Shown here: positions 1 through 7,192 of the stretch, piece after piece | Layout of the letters: every line of letters begins with the position of its first letter | Numbering within the stretch: the first letter of the stretch is position 1 | Assembly: GCA_014360395.1 (NCBI GenBank) | Contig: JACIXM010000178.1 | Coordinates: forward strand, 1-11,487 | Direction of reading: 5' to 3' | DNA: 11,487 nt | Origin: Actinotalea sp. | GTDB lineage: Bacteria; Actinomycetota; Actinomycetes; Actinomycetales; Cellulomonadaceae | Translations under genes and position numbers: made by a program | The notes under the pieces: model-generated | Databases searched by the model: none | The model's input: only the letters and a program-made list of their open reading frames with translations | What the model was told of the DNA's origin: nothing

Positions 1-6
1 GGGTCC

Positions 7-1029
7 GTGGCACACACGCGCTACGCCGCCCCGCCCGACGACGTCCTGCTGCAGCGCTACCGGGCGATGGTGCTCGGCCGGCGGCTCGACGACCAGGCGG
101 GGGCGCTGGTCCGGCAGGGTCGCCTCGCGGTCTACCCCTCCTCGCACGGGCAGGAGGCCTGCCAGGTGGCTGCCGCGCAGTGCCTGCGGCCCGGCGACTG
201 GCTCTTCCCGACCTACCGGGACAGCGTCGCCGTCGCCACCCGGGGCGTGGACCCCGTCGAGGTGCTGGCCTGGCTGCGCGGGGACTGGCACGCGGTCTAC
301 GACCCGACCGTCCACCACATCGCGCCGCAGGCCACGCCCCTGGCGACCCAGCTGCTGCACGCCGTCGGCGTCGCACACGCCGCGCGCCTGAAGGGTGAGG
401 ACACCGTCGTGCTGGCGCTGTGCGGGGACGGGGCGACGAGCGAGGGCGACTTCCACGAGGCCGTGAACTTCGCGGCGGTCTTCCGGGCCCCGGTCGTCTT
501 CCTCGTGCAGAACAACAAGTACGCGATCTCCGTGCCGCTGTCCCGCCAGTCCGCGGCCCCCTCGCTGGCGAGCAAGGGTGTCGGCTACGGCGTGCCCGGC
601 GTCCTGGTCGACGGCAACGACGTGGCGGCGTTGTCGGCCGTCCTCGAGCAGGCGGTCGCCGACGCCGCGGCCGGCCGCGGGCCGACGCTCGTGGAGGCCG
701 ACACGTACCGCGTCCACGCGCACACCAACGCGGACGACCCGACGCGCTACCGCACCGAGGACGAGGTGCGCCAGTGGGAGCGCCGGGACCCGATCAGCCG
801 GGTGCGGACCTACCTGCGCTCGCGCGGCCTGCTCGACGACGGCGCCGAGGCCGACCTCGCCGGCGAGGCCGAGGCACTGGCCGCACGCGTCCGCGAGGGC
901 CTGTCACGGACGGCGCCGAGCGAGCCGGAGGACCTCTTCGCCCACGTCCACTCCTCCCCCACCCCCCAGCTCCGGGCCCAGCTGGACCTGCTGCGCGCCG
1001 AGCTCGCCGCCGAGGAGGCCGCCCGATGA
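7..1029 (+). CDS. 2-oxoacid dehydrogenase E1 component, alpha subunit (BCKDH/PDH type)
   Basis: This is the alpha subunit of a heterotetrameric thiamine-diphosphate E1, which decarboxylates a 2-oxoacid and passes the acyl group to the lipoyl arm of E2. The 340-aa reading carries the thiamine-diphosphate signature: G-D-G at residues 140-142 and N-N at 169-170, the usual 28-30 residue spacing. A conserved arginine/histidine/DDPTRYR loop lies near residues 235-249. The GTG at base 7 gives a length like Bacillus BkdAA (about 330 aa), shorter than actinobacterial PdhA-type subunits of about 370. The frame stays open to base 1, so the true start may lie outside the window. It overlaps the E1-beta gene by 4 bp (ATGA). 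Substrate (branched-chain oxoacid, pyruvate or an aromatic oxoacid) cannot be decided from motifs; the family call is secure. Confidence 0.9.
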   Translation: MAHTRYAAPPDDVLLQRYRAMVLGRRLDDQAGALVRQGRLAVYPSSHGQEACQVAAAQCLRPGDWLFPTYRDSVAVATRGVDPVEVLAWLRGDWHAVYDPTVHHIAPQATPLATQLLHAVGVAHAARLKGEDTVVLALCGDGATSEGDFHEAVNFAAVFRAPVVFLVQNNKYAISVPLSRQSAAPSLASKGVGYGVPGVLVDGNDVAALSAVLEQAVADAAAGRGPTLVEADTYRVHAHTNADDPTRYRTEDEVRQWERRDPISRVRTYLRSRGLLDDGAEADLAGEAEALAARVREGLSRTAPSEPEDLFAHVHSSPTPQLRAQLDLLRAELAAEEAAR

Positions 1030-2003
1030 AGACGACGATGGCCGGGGCCCTCAACACGGCCCTGCGCGACGCGATGGCGGCCGACCCGACCGTGGTCGTC
1101 CTCGGCGAGGACGTCGGGCCCCTCGGCGGGGTGTTCCGCGTGACCGACGGCCTGACCGCGCAGTTCGGCGAGGAGCGGTGCTTCGACACCCCGTTGGCCG
1201 AGTCCGGGATCGTGGGCTTCGCGATCGGCCTGGCGATGAACGGCCTGCGCCCGGTCGTGGAGATGCAGTTCGACGCCTTCGCCTACCCGGCGTTCGAGCA
1301 GGTCGTCAGCCACCTGGCGAAGATGGGCAACCGCACCCGCGGCCGGGTCCGCCTGCCCGTCGTCGTGCGCGTGCCCTACGGCGGCGGGATCGGCGGGGTC
1401 GAGCACCACTGCGACTCCTCCGAGGCCTACTACGCCCACACCCCCGGCCTGACCGTCGTCGCGCCCGCCACCAACGAGGACGCCTACGGGCTGCTCCGGG
1501 AGGCGATCGAGAGCCCCGACCCGGTGATCTTCCTGGAGCCGAAGCGCCAGTACTTCACCAAGGAGGAGGTCGACGTCGAGGCAGGGGTGCCCCCGATCGG
1601 GCGCGCCGTCGTCCGGCGGGAGGGCACCGACGTGACCCTGCTGGCCTACGGGCCGGCCGTGCCGGTCGCGCTCGCCGCGGCCGAGCAGGGCGCCCGGGAG
1701 GGCCGCAGCATCGGCGTGGTCGACCTGCGCTCGATCGTGCCGTTCGACGACGAGACGGTGACCGCCGCGGTCCGGGCCACCGGGCGCGCCGTCGTCGTCG
1801 CCGAGGCGTCCGGCTTCGCCTCGGTGGCCTCCGAGGTGGTCGCCCGGGTCACCGAGCAGTGCTTCCACCACCTGGCGGCCCCCGTGCGGCGGGTGACCGG
1901 GTTCGACATCCCCTACCCGCCGCCCGCCCTGGAGCGCCACCACCTGCCGTCGGTGAACCGCGTCCTGGACACGGTCGACGAGCTGCAGTGGGACCTGTCG
2001 TGA
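1026..2003 (+). CDS. 2-oxoacid dehydrogenase E1 component, beta subunit
   Basis: The 325-aa product is the transketolase-like beta subunit that completes the E1 active site with the upstream alpha subunit. Typical features in order are GEDVG at residues 27-31, PLAESGI at 56-62 with the glutamate (E59) expected to activate the thiamine ring, the E-x-x-F/Y-A-H-TPGL-VV-P region in the middle, and a C-terminal PYPPPALE segment. Length matches the family (about 325-330 aa). The ATG at 1026 shares bases with the E1-alpha stop, and the TGA at 2001-2003 overlaps the GTG of the E2 gene, so all three subunits are probably made by coupled translation. The middle region reads EHHCDSSEAYY, where many relatives have serine instead of cysteine; I attach no function to that. 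Confidence 0.93.
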   Translation: MKTTMAGALNTALRDAMAADPTVVVLGEDVGPLGGVFRVTDGLTAQFGEERCFDTPLAESGIVGFAIGLAMNGLRPVVEMQFDAFAYPAFEQVVSHLAKMGNRTRGRVRLPVVVRVPYGGGIGGVEHHCDSSEAYYAHTPGLTVVAPATNEDAYGLLREAIESPDPVIFLEPKRQYFTKEEVDVEAGVPPIGRAVVRREGTDVTLLAYGPAVPVALAAAEQGAREGRSIGVVDLRSIVPFDDETVTAAVRATGRAVVVAEASGFASVASEVVARVTEQCFHHLAAPVRRVTGFDIPYPPPALERHHLPSVNRVLDTVDELQWDLS

Positions 2004-3418
2004 GCCGCGAGGTCTTCACCCTGCCCGACCTGGGCGAAGGGCTGGAGGAGGCCGAGCTGGTCCGCTGGCTCGTCGCGGTCGGCGACACCGTCGCGGTCGA
2101 CGCGCCCGTCGCGGAGGTCGAGACCGCCAAGGCGATGGTCGAGGTCCCCTCCCCCTACGCCGGCCGGGTCGCGCGCCTGCACGGGGAGGCGGGCGACGTC
2201 ATCGCGGTGGGCTCGCCCCTGCTCTCGGTCGACGCCCCCGACGACGCCCCCGACGACGGCGTCCCGTCGCCGCGCGACGAGCAGCACCCGGCGGCGGCCA
2301 CCTACGTCGAGGAGGAGCGTGCCGGCTCCGGCAACGTCCTCATCGGCTACGGCACCTCCGAGGCGGTCACGGCCGGTGGCGGACGCCGGGCGGCCCGTCG
2401 CGCAGCGCGTCCTGCCCGGGCCGCGACGGAGGCGCCGACGGCGACCGGGAGCGTCGCCGCCGCCGGCCGGCCCACCGCCACGGTTGCGGTCAGCTCCCCC
2501 CTGGTGCGCATGATGGCGCGCGCCGCGGGGGTGGACCTGCGCACGGTGCGTGGCTCCGGACCCGACGGCCTGGTGGTGCGCCGCGACGTCGAGCAGGCGA
2601 TCCGGGCGCGCGGCGAGCAGGAGGTCGCCGCGACGCCGACCGGCGGGACCGACGACGCCGCACGGCCCACCGCGGCGCCCGCCGCTGTCGCCAACACTGC
2701 TGCGGACGTCGACCCGCGCACCGGGCTCGCCGTCCGCGAACGCGTGCCGCTCACCGGTGTGCGCCGTGCGATCGCGACGACGCTGAGCCGCAGCCGGCAG
2801 GAGATCCCCGAGGCGACCACCTGGGTCGACGTCGACGCGACGGCGCTGCTGGAGCTGCGCGCCTCGCTCGCGGCGCCGGACCGGGCGGCGCCGGGCTTGC
2901 TGGCGCTGGTCGCGCGGTTCGTCGTGGCCGGGCTCGAGCGCTTCCCCGCTCTGAACTCTCGCGTCGACGGCGACGCGATCACGCACCTGGCGGGCGTCAA
3001 CCTCGGGCTCGCCGCTCAGACGGATCGCGGGCTCGTCGTCCCGGTCGTGCGGGGGGCGCACGAGCTGGGCGTGCGCGCCCTCGACGCGCAGATCCGGCGG
3101 CTGACGACCGCGGCGCGGGAGGGGCGCGCGACGGCGACCGAGCTGACCGGTGGGTCCTTCACGCTGAACAACTACGGCGTGCTCGGCGTGGACGGCAGCG
3201 CCGCCATCATCAACCACCCGGAGGTCGCGATCCTGGGCATGGGGCGGATCATGCCGCGCCCGTGGGTCGTCGACGGCGAGGTGGTCGTCCGCAGCGTCAC
3301 CCAGCTGTCGCTGGTGTTCGACCACCGGGTGTGCGACGGCGGCACCGCGGGCGGCTTCCTCCGGTTCGTCGCGGACGCGATCGAGCGGCCCGTGCCGACG
3401 CTCGTGGACCTGGTGTGA
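2000..3418 (+). CDS. 2-oxoacid dehydrogenase E2 (dihydrolipoamide acyltransferase)
   Basis: The 472-aa E2 core moves the acyl group from E1 to coenzyme A. Three regions are visible. A single N-terminal lipoyl domain spans about residues 4-80, with the lipoylated lysine at K44 in ETAKAMVEV. A peripheral-subunit binding domain lies at about 165-203 and starts SSPLVRMMAR. The catalytic acyltransferase domain spans about 246-472 and ends with the active-site motif H442-R-V-C-D446-G. The domains are joined by long Ala/Pro/Arg-rich and Ala/Thr-rich flexible linkers. I chose the GTG at 2000 because it gives a four-base overlap with E1-beta and places the lipoyl domain directly at the N terminus. No E3 (dihydrolipoamide dehydrogenase) follows; it must be encoded elsewhere. 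Acyl specificity is not readable here. Confidence 0.93.
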   Translation: MSREVFTLPDLGEGLEEAELVRWLVAVGDTVAVDAPVAEVETAKAMVEVPSPYAGRVARLHGEAGDVIAVGSPLLSVDAPDDAPDDGVPSPRDEQHPAAATYVEEERAGSGNVLIGYGTSEAVTAGGGRRAARRAARPARAATEAPTATGSVAAAGRPTATVAVSSPLVRMMARAAGVDLRTVRGSGPDGLVVRRDVEQAIRARGEQEVAATPTGGTDDAARPTAAPAAVANTAADVDPRTGLAVRERVPLTGVRRAIATTLSRSRQEIPEATTWVDVDATALLELRASLAAPDRAAPGLLALVARFVVAGLERFPALNSRVDGDAITHLAGVNLGLAAQTDRGLVVPVVRGAHELGVRALDAQIRRLTTAAREGRATATELTGGSFTLNNYGVLGVDGSAAIINHPEVAILGMGRIMPRPWVVDGEVVVRSVTQLSLVFDHRVCDGGTAGGFLRFVADAIERPVPTLVDLV

Positions 3419-4977
3419 GCCGGCTCGCGGCTCCCGCCGTCGTGACCGTCGTCGGCGCCGGCACGATGGGCACGGGGATCGCGCAGGTCGCCGCGCTGGC
3501 CGGCCACCCCGTGCTGCTGCTGGACGCCGCGCCCGAGCGTGCCCGCGCGGGTGTCGCGGCCGTGCGGCGCTCGCTGGACCGGCTCGTCGAGCGCGGCCGC
3601 CTGGGCGTGGCGGACGCGAGGGCCGCGCACGGGCGGGTGCGCGCGGTCGACTCCCTCGCTGCCGTGGGAGACAGCGCGCTGGTCGTCGAGGCCGTCGCCG
3701 AGTCGCTGGACGCCAAGCGCACCCTGTTCGCGGCCCTGGAGGACGTCGTCGCGCCCGACACCGTGCTGGCGACGAACACGTCGTCCCTGTCGGTCACGGA
3801 CATCGCCGCGGGCCTGCACCGACCTGGACGCTGCGCGGGCCTGCACTTCTTCAACCCCGCCCCCGTCATGCGGCTCGTGGAGGTCGTCGCCGGGGACAGG
3901 ACCGACCCGGCGGTGACCGCGGAGATCGCCGACCTCGTGACCGCCTGGGGCAAGACGCCCGTCCACGTCCGGACGTCCCCCGGCTTCATCGTCAACCGGG
4001 TCGCCCGGCCGTTCTACGGTGAGGCGATGCGCCTCCTCGAGCACGGCGTGGACCCGGCCACCGTGGACGCGGTCCTGCGCGAGTGCGGGGGGTTCCCCCT
4101 GGGCCCGCTCGAGCTGACCGACCTCATCGGCCAGGACGTCAACCTCGCCACGACGCGGTCGGTCTGGGAGCAGACCGGCCGGGACCCCCGGTTCGAGCCC
4201 GCGCCCGTGCAGGTCGAGCTCGTCGCGTCGGGTCACCTCGGTCGCAAGACGGGCCGCGGGTTCTACGAGGGCAGCGGGTCCTCCGAGGGCGCAGGCCCGT
4301 CGGCGCGCGCCTCGACGGCGCGGCGGGGGCCGACCAGACCGGCGGCCGCCGAGGCGCCGTCGTCGGTGGCCCCCTCCCGGGTGCGGGTGCGGGGCGACTG
4401 GGGACCCTGGGCCCCGCTGTGGGACCGGGTCCGCACCGCGGGCGTCGTGGTCGAGGAGGGCCCGACGAGCGGGGCACCCGTCGCGGAGCTCGACGGCGGC
4501 CTCCTCGTGCCCACCCGGGGTCGCACCGCGACGGACTGCGCCGAGAGCGACGGTGACCCGGTCGTCGTGCTCGACCTCGCGGGTGACGCGGCGACGACAC
4601 GGCGGTGGGCGGTCGCGGCGTGCGACGGCTGTCCCCCCGCCGCCCTGGACCGGGCGGTCGGGCTGCTCCAGGCCACCGGTGCTGCCGTGACGGTGCTGCC
4701 CGACGTGCCGGGGCTCCTGGTGGCTCGCACGGTGGCGCTGCTGGTCGACGAGGCGTGCGACGTCGTCGGCCGTGGCGTGGCGTCCGCGAGCGACGTCGAC
4801 ACGGCGATGCGGCTCGGCGCCGGGTACCCCCGGGGACCGCTGGAGTGGGGCGAGCGCATCGGGCCGCACCGGGTCGCGGCGCTGCTCGACGCGCTCGCGC
4901 CCACGAACGCTCGGTACCGCGTGAGCCCGACCCTGCGCGCCGCGGTCCGGGACGGGAGGTCGCTGCGTGAGCTCTGA
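3415..4977 (+). CDS. paaH: 3-hydroxyacyl-CoA dehydrogenase, PaaH type (3-hydroxyadipyl-CoA dehydrogenase)
   Basis: This NAD-dependent enzyme oxidises the 3-hydroxyl of an acyl-CoA; in the phenylacetate pathway PaaH converts 3-hydroxyadipyl-CoA to 3-oxoadipyl-CoA. The 520-aa product begins with a Rossmann fold (GAGTMG at residues 14-19), has the N-x-S-S segment near 121-124, and the catalytic dyad H144 (in LHFFNP) and E156 (in LVEVV) with the classical 12-residue spacing. A first C-terminal helical domain follows to about 285. A Ser/Gly/Arg/Pro-rich linker (about 287-323) leads to a degenerate middle region, then a second C-terminal-type domain at about 430-520 (GLLVAR...YPRGPLEWGERIG). This two-domain layout and length of about 500 aa are typical of PaaH, not of short single-domain HBDH enzymes. 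The GTG at 3415 overlaps the E2 stop by 4 bp. The adjacent thioesterase and 3-oxoadipyl-CoA thiolase support the paa assignment. Confidence 0.88.
   Translation: MSRLAAPAVVTVVGAGTMGTGIAQVAALAGHPVLLLDAAPERARAGVAAVRRSLDRLVERGRLGVADARAAHGRVRAVDSLAAVGDSALVVEAVAESLDAKRTLFAALEDVVAPDTVLATNTSSLSVTDIAAGLHRPGRCAGLHFFNPAPVMRLVEVVAGDRTDPAVTAEIADLVTAWGKTPVHVRTSPGFIVNRVARPFYGEAMRLLEHGVDPATVDAVLRECGGFPLGPLELTDLIGQDVNLATTRSVWEQTGRDPRFEPAPVQVELVASGHLGRKTGRGFYEGSGSSEGAGPSARASTARRGPTRPAAAEAPSSVAPSRVRVRGDWGPWAPLWDRVRTAGVVVEEGPTSGAPVAELDGGLLVPTRGRTATDCAESDGDPVVVLDLAGDAATTRRWAVAACDGCPPAALDRAVGLLQATGAAVTVLPDVPGLLVARTVALLVDEACDVVGRGVASASDVDTAMRLGAGYPRGPLEWGERIGPHRVAALLDALAPTNARYRVSPTLRAAVRDGRSLREL
4954..4959 (+). promoter_or_regulatory. 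Ribosome binding site of paaI
   Basis: GGGAGG lies within the end of paaH, seven bases before the GTG at 4967. It is the clearest Shine-Dalgarno sequence inside the left operon and decides the paaI start, which overlaps paaH by 11 bp. Confidence 0.7.
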
Positions 4978-5425
4978 GCCGCGGACCGTCGACCGGCAGG
5001 ACCTCGCCCGCCGGTGCGCCGAGAGCATGTGGGCGGCGGACCTGGCCAGCCGCCGCCTGGGCATGCAGCTCGCCGACGTCTCCCCCGGTCGCGCGCTGCT
5101 GACGATGCAGGTGACCGAGGAGATGGTCAACGGGCACGGCACCTGCCACGGCGGGTACCTCGCCGTGCTCGCGGACAGCGCGTTCGCGTTCGCCTGCAAC
5201 ACCGACGACGACGTCACGGTCGCCGCGGGCTTCGACATCGTGTTCGCCGTCCCGGCGGTCCTGGGCGACGAGCTCACCGCCGTCGCCACCCAGCGCGTGC
5301 GCTACGGGCGCAGCGGTGTGTACGACGTGACCGTGACCAGGGCGGACGGCACGGTGATCGCCGAGTACCGGGGACGGAGCCGCTCGCTGGGGCGGCCCCT
5401 GCTGCCGCGGGAGGAGCAGGCATGA
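4967..5425 (+). CDS. paaI: PaaI-type hotdog acyl-CoA thioesterase
   Basis: The 152-aa product is a hotdog-fold thioesterase of the PaaI family, which hydrolyses phenylacetyl-CoA and ring-hydroxylated derivatives and is thought to release CoA when the pathway stalls. The family signature is plain: NGHGTCHGGYLAVLADSAFA around residues 54-74, with the catalytic aspartate at D70 in the LADSAFAFACN helix. The rest follows the PaaI pattern, including the central strand beginning VAAGFDIVF and a C-terminal DGTVIAEYRGRSR strand. Length is close to the usual 140-150 aa. The start is the GTG at 4967, supported by GGGAGG seven bases upstream. It lies between paaH and the thiolase gene and overlaps both, the usual companions of paaI. 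Confidence 0.93.
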   Translation: MSSEPRTVDRQDLARRCAESMWAADLASRRLGMQLADVSPGRALLTMQVTEEMVNGHGTCHGGYLAVLADSAFAFACNTDDDVTVAAGFDIVFAVPAVLGDELTAVATQRVRYGRSGVYDVTVTRADGTVIAEYRGRSRSLGRPLLPREEQA

Positions 5426-6627
5426 CGGAGGCGTTCCTGGTCACCGGGGTGCGGACCCCCATCGGCCGCTACGGCGGCGCGCTGGCGTCCGTCCGGCCCG
5501 ACGACCTCGCCGCGCACGTGCTGCGCTCCCTCGTGGACCGGCACCCGACCGTGGACTGGGAGGCGACCGACGACGTCGTCCTCGGCTGCGCCAACCAGGC
5601 CGGGGAGGACAACCGCAACGTGGCCCGCATGGCGACGCTCCTGGCTGGGCTGCCGGTCGGCGTGCCGGGAGCGACCGTGAACCGGCTCTGCGCCTCCGGC
5701 CTGGACGCCGTGGGGTCGGCGGCGCGCGCCATCCGGGCCGGGGACGCGGACCTCGTGCTCGCCGGCGGGGTCGAGTCCATGAGCCGCGCGCCGTTCGTCG
5801 TTCCCAAGGCGACGACGGCGTGGTCGCGCGAGGCGGAGATCGCGGACACCACGCTGGGGTGGCGGTTCGTCAACCCGCGGATGCGGGAGCGGTACGGCAC
5901 GGACTCGATGCCCCAGACCGCGGAGCACCTGGCCCGCGAGCACGGCATCAGCCGGGAGGACCAGGACGCGTTCGCGCTGCGGTCCCAGGAGCGGGTCGCG
6001 AAGGCCCGCGCCGGCGGTCGACTCGCCCGGGAGATCGTCGCCGTGCCGGTACCCGCGCGGGGCGGCGAGGTGCTGGTGGAGCAGGACGAGCACCCGCGCG
6101 ACACCTCGCTCGAGGCGCTCGGGCGGCTGCGCACCCTGTTCCCCGGCGGCACCGTCACCGCCGGGAACTCCTCGGGGATCAACGACGGCGCCTGCGCGGT
6201 GCTCGTCGCGTCGGAGGCCGCCGTCGGGCGGTACGGGCTGGAGCCGCTCGCGCGGGTGACCGGGATGGCGACCGCGGGGGTGCCGCCGCGGACCATGGGC
6301 ATCGGGCCGGTGCCGGCGACCCAGCGGCTGCTCGCTCGCGCCGGCCTGACCCTCGCGGACGTGGACCTGGTCGAGCTCAACGAGGCTTTCGCCGCGCAGG
6401 CGCTCGCCGTCCTGCGGTCGCTCGGGCTCCCGGACGACGCCGAGCACGTCAACCCGAACGGCGGGGCGATCGCCCTGGGCCACCCGCTCGGCATGAGCGG
6501 CGCACGGCTCGCGCTCACCGCCGCCACCGAGCTCGCCGACCGCAGCAGCGCGGGAGCCCGGCGCGCGGTGGCGACGATGTGCGTCGGCGTCGGTCAGGGG
6601 GCGACGCTGCTGCTCGAGCGTGCCTGA
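5422..6627 (+). CDS. paaJ: 3-oxoadipyl-CoA thiolase (PaaJ/PcaF type)
   Basis: This 401-aa thiolase cleaves 3-oxoadipyl-CoA with CoA to succinyl-CoA and acetyl-CoA, the last step of both the phenylacetate and beta-ketoadipate routes. The three catalytic residues are in place: nucleophile C90 in NRLCASG, H354 in [11 protein letters not shown], and C387 in [15 protein letters not shown] precedes them in the C-terminal half. The segment [23 protein letters not shown] resembles the 3-oxoadipyl-CoA thiolase subgroup more than generic acetyl-CoA acetyltransferases, and the length equals PcaF/PaaJ (about 400 aa). The ATG at 5422 overlaps the paaI stop (ATGA), with GGGAGGAG-like purines just upstream. 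It is the last gene of the left operon, followed by a strong hairpin. A dual role in isoleucine or fatty-acid breakdown is possible. Confidence 0.9.
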   Translation: MTEAFLVTGVRTPIGRYGGALASVRPDDLAAHVLRSLVDRHPTVDWEATDDVVLGCANQAGEDNRNVARMATLLAGLPVGVPGATVNRLCASGLDAVGSAARAIRAGDADLVLAGGVESMSRAPFVVPKATTAWSREAEIADTTLGWRFVNPRMRERYGTDSMPQTAEHLAREHGISREDQDAFALRSQERVAKARAGGRLAREIVAVPVPARGGEVLVEQDEHPRDTSLEALGRLRTLFPGGTVTAGNSSGINDGACAVLVASEAAVGRYGLEPLARVTGMATAGVPPRTMGIGPVPATQRLLARAGLTLADVDLVELNEAFAAQALAVLRSLGLPDDAEHVNPNGGAIALGHPLGMSGARLALTAATELADRSSAGARRAVATMCVGVGQGATLLLERA

Positions 6628-6652
6628 CGCGAGGCAACATCGGGCCCGATCA

Positions 6653-6684
6653 GCGGAGGCCCCGTCGAGCGACGGGGCCTCCGC
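6653..6684. terminator. Bidirectional hairpin terminator between convergent genes
   Basis: A perfect 14-bp GC-rich inverted repeat (6653-6666 with 6671-6684, loop GAGC) starts 26 bases after the paaJ stop and ends 23 bases before the stop of the convergent secreted-protein gene. There is no T-tract on either side, so it is a hairpin of the kind common in high-GC actinobacteria, not a classical intrinsic terminator. Its place between two convergent stops suggests it serves both transcripts. Confidence 0.75.
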
Positions 6685-6707
6685 CGGCGGTCGGGGACCT
6701 CAGGGCG

Positions 6708-7013
6708 TCAGCGGCACCAGGCGAACACCGAGGGCGCCTTGGTGTGCAGCTTGACGACCTGGCCGAGGGACAGGTTGCTCTCGGGCTCGAGCGACGTGAA
6801 GATCGGGCCGTTCACCGGGTCGGCGAGCGTCGAGTAGTCGATCTGCTTCTGCGCGGCCGCGCGCAGGAGCGCGCCGTCGTCGCCCTTGAGGAAGCCGATG
6901 CCGGACTGCACGCACGCGGCGCCCGGGTTGGCCGGGGCCGCGGTGGCCGGGGCCGCCACGAGGGTGGCACCGAGGGCGGCGGCGGCGGTCGCGACGGCGA
7001 TCTTCTTCAGCAT
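6708..7013 (-). CDS. Small secreted protein of unknown function
   Basis: I do not recognise a named family with certainty. The 101-aa product has a clear Sec signal peptide: M-L-K-K at the N terminus, a hydrophobic alanine-rich core at about residues 5-21, and an A-x-A type cleavage region near residues 22-27 (APATAAPA). The mature part of about 75 residues has two cysteines, C34 and C100, the latter one residue from the end, so a single disulfide joining both ends of the exported protein is plausible. It has no membrane anchor, lipobox or sorting signal. The ATG at 7013 is chosen over an upstream in-frame start at 7115 because it has a good ribosome binding site and begins directly with the signal peptide. 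Similar short exported proteins seem to occur in actinobacteria; no function is inferred. Confidence 0.8.
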   Translation of the reverse strand: MLKKIAVATAAAALGATLVAAPATAAPANPGAACVQSGIGFLKGDDGALLRAAAQKQIDYSTLADPVNGPIFTSLEPESNLSLGQVVKLHTKAPSVFAWCR

Positions 7014-7018
7014 GGGAG

Positions 7019-7023
7019 CCTCC
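7019..7023 (-). promoter_or_regulatory. Ribosome binding site of the secreted-protein gene
   Basis: On the minus strand GGAGG is followed by five bases and the ATG at 7013. It decides the start in favour of the signal-peptide methionine. Confidence 0.7.
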
Positions 7024-7082
7024 GGAGGGGGTCGTGGCCCGGCTCGTTCCGGACCGTCAACCCCACTACGCCGCGGGACCCG

Positions 7083-7156
7083 CGGACGGATGCAGCGAGG
7101 GGAGACCTCCGTCACAGGCGGGCCCGTCCGGGCTGCTGCCCCTCGGGATCCGTCCG
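7083..7156. repeat. Two-part long inverted repeat downstream of the cold-shock-domain gene
   Basis: CGGACGGAT (7083-7091) pairs with ATCCGTCCG (7148-7156), and CGAGGGG (7096-7102) pairs with CCCCTCG (7139-7145), separated by a small 4/2 internal bulge. Together they form a 16-bp interrupted stem closing a 36-base loop that itself holds the short repeat GCCCG-TC-CGGGC. The element starts 37 bases after the stop of the four-domain cold-shock gene and ends 70 bases before the secreted-protein start. It could be a terminator for the former or part of a structured leader for the latter. The pairing is seen in the sequence; the role is inference. Confidence 0.45.
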
Positions 7157-7192
7157 GTCACGGCTCCCGAGAGCGGACAGGGCGCCTCGCGC

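Noticed and set aside
1913..3325. Long open frame of 470 codons on the minus strand opposite the E2 gene.
   Set aside because: Its translation is low-complexity Arg/Gly/Asp/His-rich with no domain, and it mirrors the codon bias of the convincing plus-strand E2 gene. High-GC DNA routinely produces such antisense frames.
3172..5289. A 705-codon minus-strand open frame opposite paaH and paaI.
   Set aside because: It is an antisense shadow. The plus strand carries two well-recognised enzymes with intact catalytic residues, and the antisense translation shows no recognisable motif.
7032..7060. TTGACG on the minus strand (7060-7055) as the -35 box of a secreted-protein promoter.
   Set aside because: No acceptable -10 box lies 16-18 bases downstream; the candidate hexamers are GC-rich and match the consensus poorly.
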